Shown here in pieces: positions 1 to 7,789 of a stretch of 14,371 nt of DNA. Where the stretch lies: contig CAYJOR010000065.1 in the NCBI GenBank assembly GCA_964371865.1, positions 1-14,371 of the forward strand, read 5' to 3'. The stretch comes from CAYJAZ01 sp964371865 (GTDB lineage Bacteria; Desulfobacterota; Desulfovibrionia; Desulfovibrionales; Desulfovibrionaceae). Below the pieces are notes generated by a model. It did no database searches, was not told where the DNA came from, and was given only the letters and a program-made list of their open reading frames with translations. The translations under genes and the position numbers were made by a program. How positions within the stretch are numbered: position 1 is the first letter of the stretch; each line of letters begins with the position of its first letter.

Positions 1-53
1 TCAAAAAAGCATGGTTTCCCCCTCTCGAATATCAACAATAAAAGGTACTACCT
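1..53. repeat. Right arm of a dispersed hairpin repeat, cut by the window edge
   Basis: Positions 11-30 read ATGGTTTCCCCCTCTCGAA preceded by TCAAAAAAGC. This matches the right arm of the near-perfect hairpin at 8829-8853 apart from small changes. The left arm would lie before the window. The repeat ends about 24 bp before the aminopeptidase start, so it probably closes the upstream transcription unit. The rest of this stretch carries only the AAAGG ribosome binding site of the next gene. Confidence 0.6.
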
Positions 54-1136
54 ATGAATAAAATGATATATCAAGCGCGTAGAGATAAATTGCGTGAAAA
101 AATGTCTGTATTGGGGATCGATGCTCTTATGGTATCTTATGCTCCAAATCGTTACTATCTTTCAGGATTTGAACTCCACGATGGACAGTGTAACGAAACA
201 TCAGGATATCTTATCATAGCAAAAGACGGAAATGATTTACTTTGTACTGACTCTCGTTATGACTTAGCTTCTCAAGAAGTATGGGATAAAGAGTACGTTC
301 ATATTTATAGAGGTGATTTACCAACTTTCTATAATACTCTTATCAAGCAAAAAGGCTATTCAAGAGTTGGTTTTGATGAACATTGCCTTACCTATGCTTT
401 CATTCAAAAAGCTTTTGATGGAGTAAATATAACTCCTGCACATGGTCTTGTTGAAGATTTACGCGTGATTAAAGATGCTGAAGAAATTAAAGCAATGAAA
501 ATTTCAGCTGCACTTAATCACAAACTTATGGAACATCTTCCTAGCTATCTAGAAGAAAATCTCCATAAAAATCTTACTGAAAAAGATGTTGCTTGGTATA
601 TTGAATCTTACTTCCGTAACCATGGTGCAAGTGGCAATGCGTTTAAGCCGATTGTTGCAAAAAATGAACATGCAGCTCTTCCACACTGTATCCCATCAGA
701 TACTATCATCACTGAAGATTCACTTCTTCTTGTTGATGTGGGTGCTCGCCTAAATGATTATAATTCTGACCAAACCCGTACTTTCTGGGTAGGAAAGAAT
801 CCATCTGATAGATTTAAGACTGTTCTTGAACAAGTTCAAGCATCTCAGCAAGCTGCAATAGATATTTTACGTCCGGGACTAACTGGACGAGAAGCGTATA
901 TGGCAGCTTATGAATCCTTTGCTAAAATTGGAGTAGAGAAATTCTTTACACATAATTTAGGGCATGGTGTAGGCCTTGAAACTCATGAAGCTCCAAGACT
1001 TTCTCCTCTATCAGATACAGTTCTAGAACCGGGAATGATAGTTACCGTTGAGCCTGGTCTTTATTACTCTGACTGGGGTGGTATCCGTTGGGAATACATG
1101 ATGCTTATTACCGAAAATGGCGCAGAAAAATTATAA
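54..1136 (+). CDS. Xaa-Pro aminopeptidase / dipeptidase, M24 family
   Basis: A cytoplasmic metallopeptidase expected to release the N-terminal residue from peptides with proline at position 2. The first ~130 residues form a creatinase-type N-terminal domain (YYLSGFELHDG near 34-44). The C-terminal pita-bread domain keeps all five metal ligands: D228 and D239 (in DVGARLNDYNSD), H304 (in NLGHGVGLETHE), E333 (in TVEPGLY) and E347. The residue after E347 is Tyr where many relatives have Asp (IRWEYM against the usual IRIEDM); this is not a metal ligand. Length (360 aa) is normal for short bacterial PepP/PepQ-like proteins. The start follows AAAGG by nine bases; Met4 is a possible alternative. The gene stands alone and ends in a strong terminator. 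Whether it is strictly an aminopeptidase P or a prolidase cannot be settled from sequence. Confidence 0.93.
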   Translation: MNKMIYQARRDKLREKMSVLGIDALMVSYAPNRYYLSGFELHDGQCNETSGYLIIAKDGNDLLCTDSRYDLASQEVWDKEYVHIYRGDLPTFYNTLIKQKGYSRVGFDEHCLTYAFIQKAFDGVNITPAHGLVEDLRVIKDAEEIKAMKISAALNHKLMEHLPSYLEENLHKNLTEKDVAWYIESYFRNHGASGNAFKPIVAKNEHAALPHCIPSDTIITEDSLLLVDVGARLNDYNSDQTRTFWVGKNPSDRFKTVLEQVQASQQAAIDILRPGLTGREAYMAAYESFAKIGVEKFFTHNLGHGVGLETHEAPRLSPLSDTVLEPGMIVTVEPGLYYSDWGGIRWEYMMLITENGAEKL

Positions 1137-1153
1137 TCAATAGACAATTCTTG

Positions 1154-1194
1154 AAAGGAAAGTGCATTTTATAAAATGTCCTTTCCTTTTTTTT
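1154..1194 (+). terminator. Rho-independent terminator of the aminopeptidase gene
   Basis: An 18-bp stem, 1154-1171 with 1172-1189, has only two adjacent mismatches and essentially no free loop. It runs into a tract of eight T that starts inside the right arm. It lies 18 bp after the stop codon. Confidence 0.9.
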
Positions 1195-1308
1195 GACTTT
1201 TTAATATACGCTAATATAAAAAAAATCTCTACACAATAATTTAGAATTACTATTATGAATAAAGGTGAATTTTAGCTATGATTTAAAGTTAGTGTTATTT
1301 AAAGTTTC

Positions 1309-1359
1309 TTGAGGGAAAAAGCTCACTTCTTTAAAAAAAGCGTGCTTTCCCCCTCTCAA
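1309..1359. repeat. Degenerate copy of the dispersed hairpin repeat
   Basis: The right arm (1333-1359) contains GTGCTTTCCCCCTCTCAA, close to the arm at 8838-8853. The left arm (1309-1332, starting TTGAGGGAAAAAGC) is a decayed complement with a 2-bp deletion. A still weaker arm-like sequence, GTGGTTTTCGCTCTCAA, follows at 1388-1404. The repeat sits between the convergent aminopeptidase and hisF genes and may end transcription of the hisF operon, since no other terminator is visible below hisF. That role is inferred. Confidence 0.6.
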
Positions 1360-1409
1360 TTTTATTAACAAGCTTTTGTCACTAAATGTGGTTTTCGCTC
1401 TCAACTAAT

Positions 1410-2195
1410 CTATATATTTCTTATTTTAATTCCATTTTGAGATAAATAAGATTTAATAACTGGTATAGGATACTGATCGTTATGAACTATAGAAGCAACA
1501 AGTGCAGCACTTGCACCCACTTCTAAAGCTTCGGCTAAGTGTTTAGGTTCACCAGCACCACCGGAAGCTATTACTGGAATTGAAACCGCATCAGAAATCA
1601 TTTTTGTAAGATATAGCTCATAGCCTGTTTTCATACCATCGGCATCAATCGAGTTTAGACAGATTTCACCAGCACCTAATCTTTCGCACTCTAAAGCCCA
1701 TTGTAGCGCATCTTTACCGGTGCGGAGTCTACCGCCTTGAACAACTATTTCATAACCTGATGGAGTTGTATTTGATTGTTCCACTTTTAAAACATCCATT
1801 CCAACTACAATTGCTTGAGAGCCAAAAGCGTAAGCTCCTTCCGATATAAGAGTCGGTTCTTTCACAGCTGCGGAGTTTAAAGATACTTTTTCAGCACCAG
1901 CTAAAAGAACTTCACGCATTTTAGGAAGAGATGAAATTCCACCGCCAACACTAAATGGAATGAATATATTTTCTGCAACTTTAGAAACTACATCTAAAAA
2001 TAGAGCTCTTTTTTCGTGCGAGGCAGTAATATCATAGAATACGATTTCATCTGCGCCTTCTTCGTAGTACTTTTTTGCACTCTCAACAGGGTCGCCAATA
2101 TCTACATTTCCTTGAAATTTTACACCTTTTGTGAGTCTGCCATCACGAACATCAAGGCATGGAATAATACGTTTTGATAAATTTGAATTTTGCAT
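1410..2195 (-). CDS. hisF: Imidazole glycerol phosphate synthase, cyclase subunit HisF
   Basis: Together with HisH it converts PRFAR and glutamine-derived ammonia to imidazole glycerol phosphate and AICAR, the fifth step of histidine synthesis, in the cytoplasm. It is a (beta/alpha)8 barrel of 261 residues, the usual size. Both catalytic aspartates are present: D15 in RIIPCLDVRDG and D134 in VGMD. Phosphate-binding glycines are visible in SVGGGI (82-87) and ASGGAGEP. The frame stays open upstream to 2246, but that segment overlaps the end of hisH. The Met at 2195 places SKRIIPCLDV at its normal distance from the N-terminus and lies 10 bp after the hisH stop. The Shine-Dalgarno is weak (AAAGAGA), which suggests coupling to hisH translation. 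The NSIDADG motif and overall wording resemble Desulfovibrio HisF. Confidence 0.97.
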   Translation of the reverse strand: MQNSNLSKRIIPCLDVRDGRLTKGVKFQGNVDIGDPVESAKKYYEEGADEIVFYDITASHEKRALFLDVVSKVAENIFIPFSVGGGISSLPKMREVLLAGAEKVSLNSAAVKEPTLISEGAYAFGSQAIVVGMDVLKVEQSNTTPSGYEIVVQGGRLRTGKDALQWALECERLGAGEICLNSIDADGMKTGYELYLTKMISDAVSIPVIASGGAGEPKHLAEALEVGASAALVASIVHNDQYPIPVIKSYLSQNGIKIRNI

Positions 2196-2205
2196 ATTTT
2201 TCTCT

Positions 2206-2838
2206 TTATTTAGATTTGTTTGCGCTATAGTTTGCAAAATTTTCAAGTAATTTTAATCCAACACTTCCACTTTTTTCAGGGTGACACTGAACAGCCCACA
2301 AGCCTTCACGGCCGTAAATTGAAGTAAATTCTAAACCATAAGTTGTGGTGGCCAGTATTAAAGACTCTTCAACTTCATTATAGTATGAGTGGACAAAATA
2401 AAACTCAGCACCGCTATTAATTCCGTTAAAAAGTGCACTTTCTTTCTTGATATTAAGCGCATTCCAGCCCATATGTGGAATATTAATCTTTCTTGAACCA
2501 TCCATAAGTTCAGCGTCAAATAGTCGACACTTACCCGGCACAATTCCAAGAGTTTGCGTGCTATGCTCTTCAGAAAAATCAAGTAGAATCTGCGCACCCA
2601 AGCAGAGACCAAGCAAAGGTTTATCAGCTTTTATTAGAGTTTTTAACTCTTCGTCAAGCCTGTGTTCTTTTAGATAGTTCATAGCTTGTGCCGCTGATCC
2701 AACTCCCGGAAAAATTACACCTTGAGCTTCATGTAAAACTTTAGAATCTGCGGTTATAACACATTCAATATTCTGAGCTTTTAATGCTCTATAAACTGAG
2801 GTTTGATTGCCTGCTTGATAATCGAGAATTGCGAGCAT
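2206..2838 (-). CDS. hisH: Imidazole glycerol phosphate synthase, glutaminase subunit HisH
   Basis: The class I glutamine amidotransferase partner of HisF; it hydrolyses glutamine and channels ammonia into the HisF barrel. The catalytic triad is complete: nucleophile C79 in LLGLCLGAQ, and H186 and E188 in QCHPEKSG. The oxyanion-strand motif FPGVGSAAQAM is at 43-53. The 210-residue length is typical. The ATG at 2838 lies six bases after the stop of the EF-hand gene, and its Shine-Dalgarno (TAGGA) includes that stop codon, so translation is probably coupled. HisH and HisF are adjacent here, but the genes upstream are unrelated to histidine synthesis and no other his gene is in the window. The pathway therefore seems scattered in this genome. 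Confidence 0.97.
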   Translation of the reverse strand: MLAILDYQAGNQTSVYRALKAQNIECVITADSKVLHEAQGVIFPGVGSAAQAMNYLKEHRLDEELKTLIKADKPLLGLCLGAQILLDFSEEHSTQTLGIVPGKCRLFDAELMDGSRKINIPHMGWNALNIKKESALFNGINSGAEFYFVHSYYNEVEESLILATTTYGLEFTSIYGREGLWAVQCHPEKSGSVGLKLLENFANYSANKSK

Positions 2839-2844
2839 AGTTTC

Positions 2845-3417
2845 CTACTTTTTATTTGGTGTGAGTAAAGGTAAATCGTCCATATTTCCAGTTGATTCTA
2901 CAGTTGGTTTTTTTGGCTCTTGAATTTGTGGAACTTTAGGAGCTTCAACTTTTGGAAGTTCAACTTTTGAAGTTTCTTTCACTTTTGGAGGCGAAAGAAG
3001 TGGTAAATCGCCCATATTTTCAAGACTAGGAGGGTTTGAAGTTGGATTTGTTGGTTTTGCAGTTTCTTTCATTTTTTGCATTTCTTGCATAGCTTCCATT
3101 GAAGGCATTGAAGGAGATTTAGGTGCATCCGGACCATCTTTAGCCGGCACAGTAGAAGATTTCATTTCTTCCATAAAGCCTTCAGGTCTTGAGTGCATTT
3201 CTACAAAACCCAACCATTCTTCTAATGTTACTTCTTTGTTTTTATCTTTATCGATGATTTGAAAAGCCATCTCAGAAAAATTTGGATTTGCTTCAAAAAA
3301 TTCTTGGTGAGTTACAGTTCCATTTTCATCTTTATCCATAAGAGTATAGCTTTGGTTAGCATGAGCATTTTGTGAGATTGCAAGAGTTAAGGCACTTAAA
3401 ATTAGAATCTTTTTCAT
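2845..3417 (-). CDS. Exported EF-hand protein with a proline-rich tail
   Basis: A 190-residue protein with a clear Sec signal peptide (two Lys, a hydrophobic stretch, then NAHA with cleavage expected after residue 20). Two EF-hand loops follow. Loop 1 (28-39, DKDENGTVTHQE) has every calcium ligand and the central Gly. Loop 2 (56-67, DKDKNKEVTLEE) has Lys in place of the central Gly but keeps Asp1, Asp3, Asn5 and Glu12. From about residue 85 the chain is rich in Pro, Lys, Glu and Met. It carries two copies of a short motif, NMGDLPLLSP and NMDDLPLLTP, the second at the extreme C-terminus. Binding of calcium in the periplasm is the likely property; the biological role is unknown. The start codon overlaps the stop of the upstream receiver/TPR gene by one base. 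Confidence 0.88.
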   Translation of the reverse strand: MKKILILSALTLAISQNAHANQSYTLMDKDENGTVTHQEFFEANPNFSEMAFQIIDKDKNKEVTLEEWLGFVEMHSRPEGFMEEMKSSTVPAKDGPDAPKSPSMPSMEAMQEMQKMKETAKPTNPTSNPPSLENMGDLPLLSPPKVKETSKVELPKVEAPKVPQIQEPKKPTVESTGNMDDLPLLTPNKK

Positions 3418-4763
3418 TATTTTTTCTCAGTTTTCGTTTTTTTATAAAGTCTGTAGGTACTTATGATTACATTTACAAGTAAATTTTTAGAACCACTTCC
3501 TTCGTTTTTAGAGTAATCCAAAGTAGACACTTCGTCAATCATTGGAACTACAGTGATTTTTTTATTATCTTTAGTATTTTTTGCTGTGAAACTATTATCA
3601 ATAATGTTTAAAGTTGATTCAGAAAGATTTTGTTCCAATTTCTGAACTTCCGCTTGTGCTTCTGCTTGGTTTGCTACTGTAGATGAGTTTTTACTGCGAA
3701 TTTTAGACAGTATTCCTTTTTTTTCTTTTACCAGCTGCGGTTTATTTGTTTCAAAAGCTTGTTTGAATAGTCTATATAAATTAGAATTTTTAGCTGAAAG
3801 AAATTCTTCAACTTCTTTTTTTACTTTCTCTTCATGACTTATTTTTTTAATTGTTTGAACAAGGCTATAAATCACTCCCTCAAAAGGATAAAGATTTTCA
3901 AGATAGGTGAGCTTTTGCAGTAATTCAGGTGTCTTATTAACCATAAGATACTTACGAAAATCTTTTAAAAGTGGATGTTCAGCATTTGGAAATTTCTGTT
4001 TATATTTGTAAGCATTATCAATCATTCTTTCGTGATTACTTTGCATTGCATCTGCTTTAATTGACTCTCTAAGATATTTTTCGCTAAGTTCAGCATTTCT
4101 TTGATGTGCATAAATAGATGAAATCAATGAATATGATTCCGCCGCAGTCATTGGATCTACGCTTGCTTTTGAAAGACTTGCAATTGCTTTATCTAAACGC
4201 TTTGCCTTTATATGATCAATACCTTCTTGAAGCATTGATTGTGGAGTTATTTCGGTTTGCGCTTTTTTCTTTGCTAATTCAGCTAATTTCGCATAAAAAC
4301 TTTCTGTATTTGGAGCAAAACCACGTTTTTCAATAATTTCTTTAACTTTGATCGTTCTTTGTTTTTCAAATTCTTTACAGAATGCTAAAGCCCTTATTAT
4401 GGAAGTTCTTTCAATTGGACGAGTCAAAGAACGTGTATAACCAATTGAAATAAAAGCTTTACTTTCCTCTTTATCAGAAGCTATTCCAACAAATGCTTGA
4501 CGGAAAAGTAAAGGATGAAGCCTTATAGTCTCCATAAATTCAACTGCGCTCATATCTGAAAAAACAGGCTGACAAAATACTATTAAATTATCATTTTTTT
4601 CATTCTCGTGCAAATCTGCCAAATGATAGGCTAAGTCAATTCCCGATGTAAAAAGTACAACTTGAGAGATACCCGCGTTTTTAAGAGCTTTTCTCTCTAT
4701 TGACGCTCGGGCATCACTTTCAGAAGCAATAATTGCTTTTTCATATATAGCATCTCTTTCCAT
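3417..4763 (-). CDS. Degenerate response-regulator receiver fused to a TPR domain
   Basis: A 448-residue cytoplasmic protein. Residues 5-135 follow the receiver pattern: a beta-1 strand AIIASESD, then LIVFCQPVFSDM where receivers have the phosphorylated Asp, and SLTRP where they have the invariant Lys. The acceptor position appears to be Cys64, with Arg115 in place of Lys, so phosphorylation in the usual way is unlikely and I read it as a pseudo-receiver. Residues ~178-260 contain TPR-like helical pairs (EGIDHIKAKRLDKAIASLSKAS is cut short here to its key residues: Ala and Tyr at TPR spacing). The C-terminal third is charged, low in complexity and unassigned. It is the first gene of the operon with the EF-hand protein and hisHF. 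No Shine-Dalgarno precedes the ATG. A TATAAG -10-like box lies at 4784-4789. Confidence 0.8.
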   Translation of the reverse strand: MERDAIYEKAIIASESDARASIERKALKNAGISQVVLFTSGIDLAYHLADLHENEKNDNLIVFCQPVFSDMSAVEFMETIRLHPLLFRQAFVGIASDKEESKAFISIGYTRSLTRPIERTSIIRALAFCKEFEKQRTIKVKEIIEKRGFAPNTESFYAKLAELAKKKAQTEITPQSMLQEGIDHIKAKRLDKAIASLSKASVDPMTAAESYSLISSIYAHQRNAELSEKYLRESIKADAMQSNHERMIDNAYKYKQKFPNAEHPLLKDFRKYLMVNKTPELLQKLTYLENLYPFEGVIYSLVQTIKKISHEEKVKKEVEEFLSAKNSNLYRLFKQAFETNKPQLVKEKKGILSKIRSKNSSTVANQAEAQAEVQKLEQNLSESTLNIIDNSFTAKNTKDNKKITVVPMIDEVSTLDYSKNEGSGSKNLLVNVIISTYRLYKKTKTEKK

Positions 4764-4999
4764 GTTTAAAAAATAATCTATTTCTTATACGATGACAAGT
4801 TAAGATTTTACTTTCTAATCGCCGTATATCTTTAATAAATTTATCTAAAAGGTAATATTTTATAAATAATTCTGATAAAGGGAAATATTTTCTCTATTTC
4901 TTTAAATTTCCTATTAAATTTTGACTTAAATTACCTCTTCTCTGAGCTTTCTTTTTCTAGAGAATATATAACACTTCAATTTTACATGATTTATTTGTT
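4764..4999. other. AT-rich divergent intergenic region
   Basis: This stretch separates the receiver/TPR operon (-) from the TPR gene (+). I see no coding frame. On the minus strand there are TTGTCA (4793-4798) and, 17 bp on, TATTTT (4770-4775). If used, that pair would start transcription at or next to the ATG at 4763. A second -10-like box, TATAAG, lies at 4784-4789 without a good -35. No convincing enhancer palindrome for the sigma-54 promoter downstream could be picked out by eye. Confidence 0.4.
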
Positions 5000-5016
5000 T
5001 CGGCATAGCTTTTGCT
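5000..5016 (+). promoter_or_regulatory. Sigma-54 (-24/-12) promoter for the TPR gene
   Basis: TCGGCATAGCTTTTGCT carries the two invariant dinucleotides, GG at 5002-5003 and GC at 5014-5015, exactly ten bases apart as RpoN requires. It agrees well with TGGCAC-N5-TTGCW. The predicted start is near 5027, giving a leader of about 85 nt before the ATG at 5111. It is the only such match I found in an intergenic region of this window. Confidence 0.65.
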
Positions 5017-5110
5017 TAAGTGAATACATACTGAGAACAAAACTTGCTTTGAAAGATATTCTTAGAAGCTAGTTTCAACAAAATCAAAATTTCTCATGGA
5101 GGGAATAATA

Positions 5111-5683
5111 ATGAGTAGTCATCTTGATTATGAAATTAACAAAGAATTAGGTGAATGTTATTTATTCATGAATGAGCTTGATAAAGCTGAAATGTATTAC
5201 AAAAAAGCTATGGAATCTAGCCCTGAAATGGCTTCCCCGTATCTTGGTCTTGCTACCATCGAAATTCAACGTAATGAATACGATAATGCGTTAGACTACT
5301 ACAAAAAAGCTTTAAAATTAGAAGAAAAGAACGATAAATCTCTCGCAGGTATTGGTTTAGTTTTAATGGAAAAAGGTATGTATCCAGAAGCTTTTGATTC
5401 TTTCATTTCTTCTCTTAAAATAAACCCAGCAAACATGATTTCTTTAGCATGTATAGTAAAAATTGCATATCTTACTAATAGAATTGAAGAAATTATTCCT
5501 GTGCTTCATGAAAGTGTAAAAGTTGACGAAAACCAAAATACACGTATCACTTTAGCTGGTTGTTACATCACCCTAGATAAACGTGAAGAAGCTACAATTT
5601 TATTAAAACAAGCACTTATGGAAGAACCGGGTAATGAACAAGCAACCGAACTATTGAATCATTTAAATTCTCTAGCTGCTTAG
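5111..5683 (+). CDS. Tetratricopeptide-repeat protein
   Basis: A soluble protein of 190 residues built almost wholly of TPR units, about five in series. TPR-signature residues recur at 34-residue spacing: ELDKAEMYYKKAMESSP, then EYDNALDYYKKALKLEEK, then MYPEAFDSFISSLKINP, a weaker unit near 115-145, and REEATILLKQALMEEPG. There is no signal peptide or enzymatic domain, so it is likely a protein-binding scaffold with unknown partners. An in-frame ATG exists at 5096, but the Shine-Dalgarno GGAGGG (5098-5103) lies seven bases before the ATG at 5111, so I start there. It is a single-gene unit between a sigma-54 promoter and a perfect hairpin. This suggests that an enhancer-binding protein controls it, perhaps with motility, nitrogen or surface functions. 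That is inference. Confidence 0.9.
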   Translation: MSSHLDYEINKELGECYLFMNELDKAEMYYKKAMESSPEMASPYLGLATIEIQRNEYDNALDYYKKALKLEEKNDKSLAGIGLVLMEKGMYPEAFDSFISSLKINPANMISLACIVKIAYLTNRIEEIIPVLHESVKVDENQNTRITLAGCYITLDKREEATILLKQALMEEPGNEQATELLNHLNSLAA

Positions 5684-5716
5684 TTTATTTGTTTCATAAT
5701 AGGTAATTTACCCTCC

Positions 5717-5752
5717 AAAGTATTCCGATTTCCTTATAAATCGGAATACTTT
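5717..5752 (+). terminator. Perfect 15-bp hairpin after the TPR gene
   Basis: AAAGTATTCCGATTT (5717-5731) pairs fully with 5738-5752 around a six-base loop, 33 bp after the stop codon. The A-start/T-end arms give short A and T tracts, but no long T run follows, so it may be a weak terminator in both directions or a 3'-stabilising hairpin. Confidence 0.7.
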
Positions 5753-5911
5753 AGACTCTAGCTTTTAATAATCACTTTCCAGTAAATTTAGTTGTGATGT
5801 TAAAAGCATTTTTACAGACATTTGAAAAAGTTCATTCATAGCTTGTTTATAAATGTTTATTTTTGTCTTTTAATTCAAACACTTAAACTAAATAATTTAA
5901 GGGCTTTCCAA

Positions 5912-6010
5912 ATGAACGAAAATAGTATATTTTCCTTTATTGCAAGAGTAATGCAGTGTGTATTTTGTATTACCTTGATTGTATTGTGTTTATTCTTTTA
6001 TTTGTGGTAA
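5912..6010 (+). CDS. Possible 32-residue single-span membrane peptide
   Basis: A short frame from ATG 5912 encodes a peptide starting MNENSIFSF, with one strongly hydrophobic stretch at about 14-31 (MQCVFCITLIVLCLFFYL) and ending in Trp. AAGGG lies eight bases upstream, a mediocre ribosome binding site. The frame is open back to a TTG at 5822, but that segment has no ribosome binding site. It lies just before the aminotransferase operon. It could be a genuine small membrane protein or a chance open frame in AT-rich DNA, which tends to encode hydrophobic residues. The rest of the 5753-6058 gap shows nothing I can name. Confidence 0.25.
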   Translation: MNENSIFSFIARVMQCVFCITLIVLCLFFYLW

Positions 6011-6058
6011 GGTAAAAGACATTTTTTCCTTACTAGAATTTAGATTAGTGAGGAAAAT

Positions 6059-7147
6059 ATGTATACTTGTGCCCCTTTATACCCTGGTCCTACCAGCATT
6101 CACCCTGAAGCTTTAAAAGCATTATCTCGCGATTATTTTCCGGCAAGATACAGCTTAGCTTATGCAGAAACCTATAAATATGTATGCAGTTCAATTCAAA
6201 AAATTTGTAATACAAAAAATGATGTTATTCTTTTAACAGGTGAAGCGATTCTTGGCTTATGGGCATCTTTAAAATCCACTTTAACAAATGAAGATAGAGT
6301 GCTTGCTATAGGCACAGGTATTTTTGGTGATGGATTTGCTGACATGGCTCGCGCCATTGGTTGCGAAGCTAAACTTATTTCTTATCCATACAACTCTACA
6401 TTAAACGACAGTAACTTAGAAGAGATTGAAGCCGCTATTGATAGTTTCAAACCAACTATGATAACTGTTATACATTGCGAAACTCCATCAGGTACATTAA
6501 ATCCACTTGAAAAACTCGGCGAACTAAAAAAGAAGAAAAATGTTCCTCTTTTAGTTGTTGACGCTGTTTCAAGCATAGGCGGAACTCCTATTTTTGCAGA
6601 TGATTGGAATATTGATATTCTTATCGGCGGCTCTCAAAAATGCTTATCATGCCCTGCTGATATGACAATTCTTGCAATCAGCCCTACTGCTTGGGAATAT
6701 ATAGATAAAATTTCCTATGTTGGATATGAATCATTAAAGCCTTTTATGGGTATTGGGTATGACACTCAAAAATATCCTTATACTCCACACTCTTCTGGTG
6801 TTTATGCCCTAGCAGCAGCTTTGAAGAGTTTGGAACTTGAAGGATTTGAAAACGTATTTAAAAGGCACCTTGAAATTGCTGAAATGTGCCGTAACGGTAT
6901 AAAAGAAATGGGACTTGAACTCTACGTACAAGAAGGTTCAATTCCATCTCCAACTGTGACTGCTGTTTGTGTGCCATCGCATTGGAACTGGCAAGATAAA
7001 CAAAATGAACTTACTGAAAAATGCGTTTTTCTAGGTGGAAGTCTTGGATCTTTGAGCGGAAAAGTTTTCAGGCTCGGGCACATGGGGATACAAGCTGATA
7101 AAGTCATTATGAAAAAAGCTCTTGAAGTTTTAAAAAGTTCACTCTAA
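6059..7147 (+). CDS. Class V PLP-dependent aminotransferase (alanine-glyoxylate type)
   Basis: A 362-residue fold-type I PLP enzyme. The N-terminal LYPGPTSIHPEALKAL (7-22) is the usual opening of the serine/alanine-glyoxylate aminotransferase group. LTGEA (59-63) matches the phosphate-binding turn, D169 in LLVVDAVSS holds the pyridine nitrogen, and K194 in GGSQKCLSCP is the Schiff-base lysine. The ETPSGTLNP motif (141-149) replaces the more usual ESSTGV, so the substrate is uncertain. It begins at ATG 6059 behind GTGAGGA and leads a three-gene unit with an HD hydrolase (15 bp on) and ddl. Because ddl follows, supply of an amino acid for the cell wall is conceivable, but nothing in the sequence proves it. 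Confidence 0.9.
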   Translation: MYTCAPLYPGPTSIHPEALKALSRDYFPARYSLAYAETYKYVCSSIQKICNTKNDVILLTGEAILGLWASLKSTLTNEDRVLAIGTGIFGDGFADMARAIGCEAKLISYPYNSTLNDSNLEEIEAAIDSFKPTMITVIHCETPSGTLNPLEKLGELKKKKNVPLLVVDAVSSIGGTPIFADDWNIDILIGGSQKCLSCPADMTILAISPTAWEYIDKISYVGYESLKPFMGIGYDTQKYPYTPHSSGVYALAAALKSLELEGFENVFKRHLEIAEMCRNGIKEMGLELYVQEGSIPSPTVTAVCVPSHWNWQDKQNELTEKCVFLGGSLGSLSGKVFRLGHMGIQADKVIMKKALEVLKSSL

Positions 7148-7162
7148 AGAATCGAGCAAGTT

Positions 7163-7789
7163 ATGAGTATTCTAGATAATAATTTCCCTCAAATAAATTT
7201 CACATGCACAAATGGAAATATTCCTTCTAAAGCAGAGTGTTACAGACTGTGGGACAAATACGAAATGCTTTCAAATATTAGGGAACACTCAAAACTTGTT
7301 GCCGATTTTGCGCAAGCTACTGTCCGCATGGTAAACGAAAAATATCCGAATACCTTTTCGGAAGATTTAGCGTACGCCGCTGGTTTATTACATGATATCG
7401 CAAAATCATGGACTATAAAGCATGGCGGGAATCATCAACAATTAGGTGCAAGCATAGTACGCGCAGAAACGGGAAATACTTATCTTTCGTCTTGTGTATA
7501 TCATCATGTTATATGGCCGTGGGAGAAGGGAGATTTAGCTATAGAAAACAAAATCTTCCATCTTCCACTTATAATCGCTTATGCAGATAAAAGAGTGCGT
7601 CATTCAAGTCAAGTGACTCTTAAAGAGAGATTTGATGATTTACTTGATCGCTATGGCAAAACTGAGGAAATACGCAAAAACATTGATATAAATTATCAGC
7701 AAGCTTTGCGTATAGAGAAAATTCTTTCACAAAAACTGGAGTTTGAATTTTATGCGTGTACTCTTAATAGCGGGATCTTGGTCGCCTGA
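7163..7789 (+). CDS. HD-domain metal-dependent phosphohydrolase
   Basis: A 208-residue soluble protein with a full HD metal site: H42 (IREHSKLVADFA), the H77-D78 pair (GLLHDIAK), further histidines at 91 and 114-115, and D142 (AYADKRVRH). This is the small YqeK/HDIG-like class, known for nucleotide or phosphoester hydrolysis; the real substrate is unknown. It begins 15 bp after the aminotransferase. Its last 38 bp overlap the 5' end of ddl in another reading frame, so the two are likely translated together. The first ~25 residues have no recognised motif. Confidence 0.87.
   Translation: MSILDNNFPQINFTCTNGNIPSKAECYRLWDKYEMLSNIREHSKLVADFAQATVRMVNEKYPNTFSEDLAYAAGLLHDIAKSWTIKHGGNHQQLGASIVRAETGNTYLSSCVYHHVIWPWEKGDLAIENKIFHLPLIIAYADKRVRHSSQVTLKERFDDLLDRYGKTEEIRKNIDINYQQALRIEKILSQKLEFEFYACTLNSGILVA

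Noticed and set aside
2358..2677. Open frames on both strands within hisH
   Set aside because: They are shadows of hisH, which has a complete catalytic triad and a normal start.
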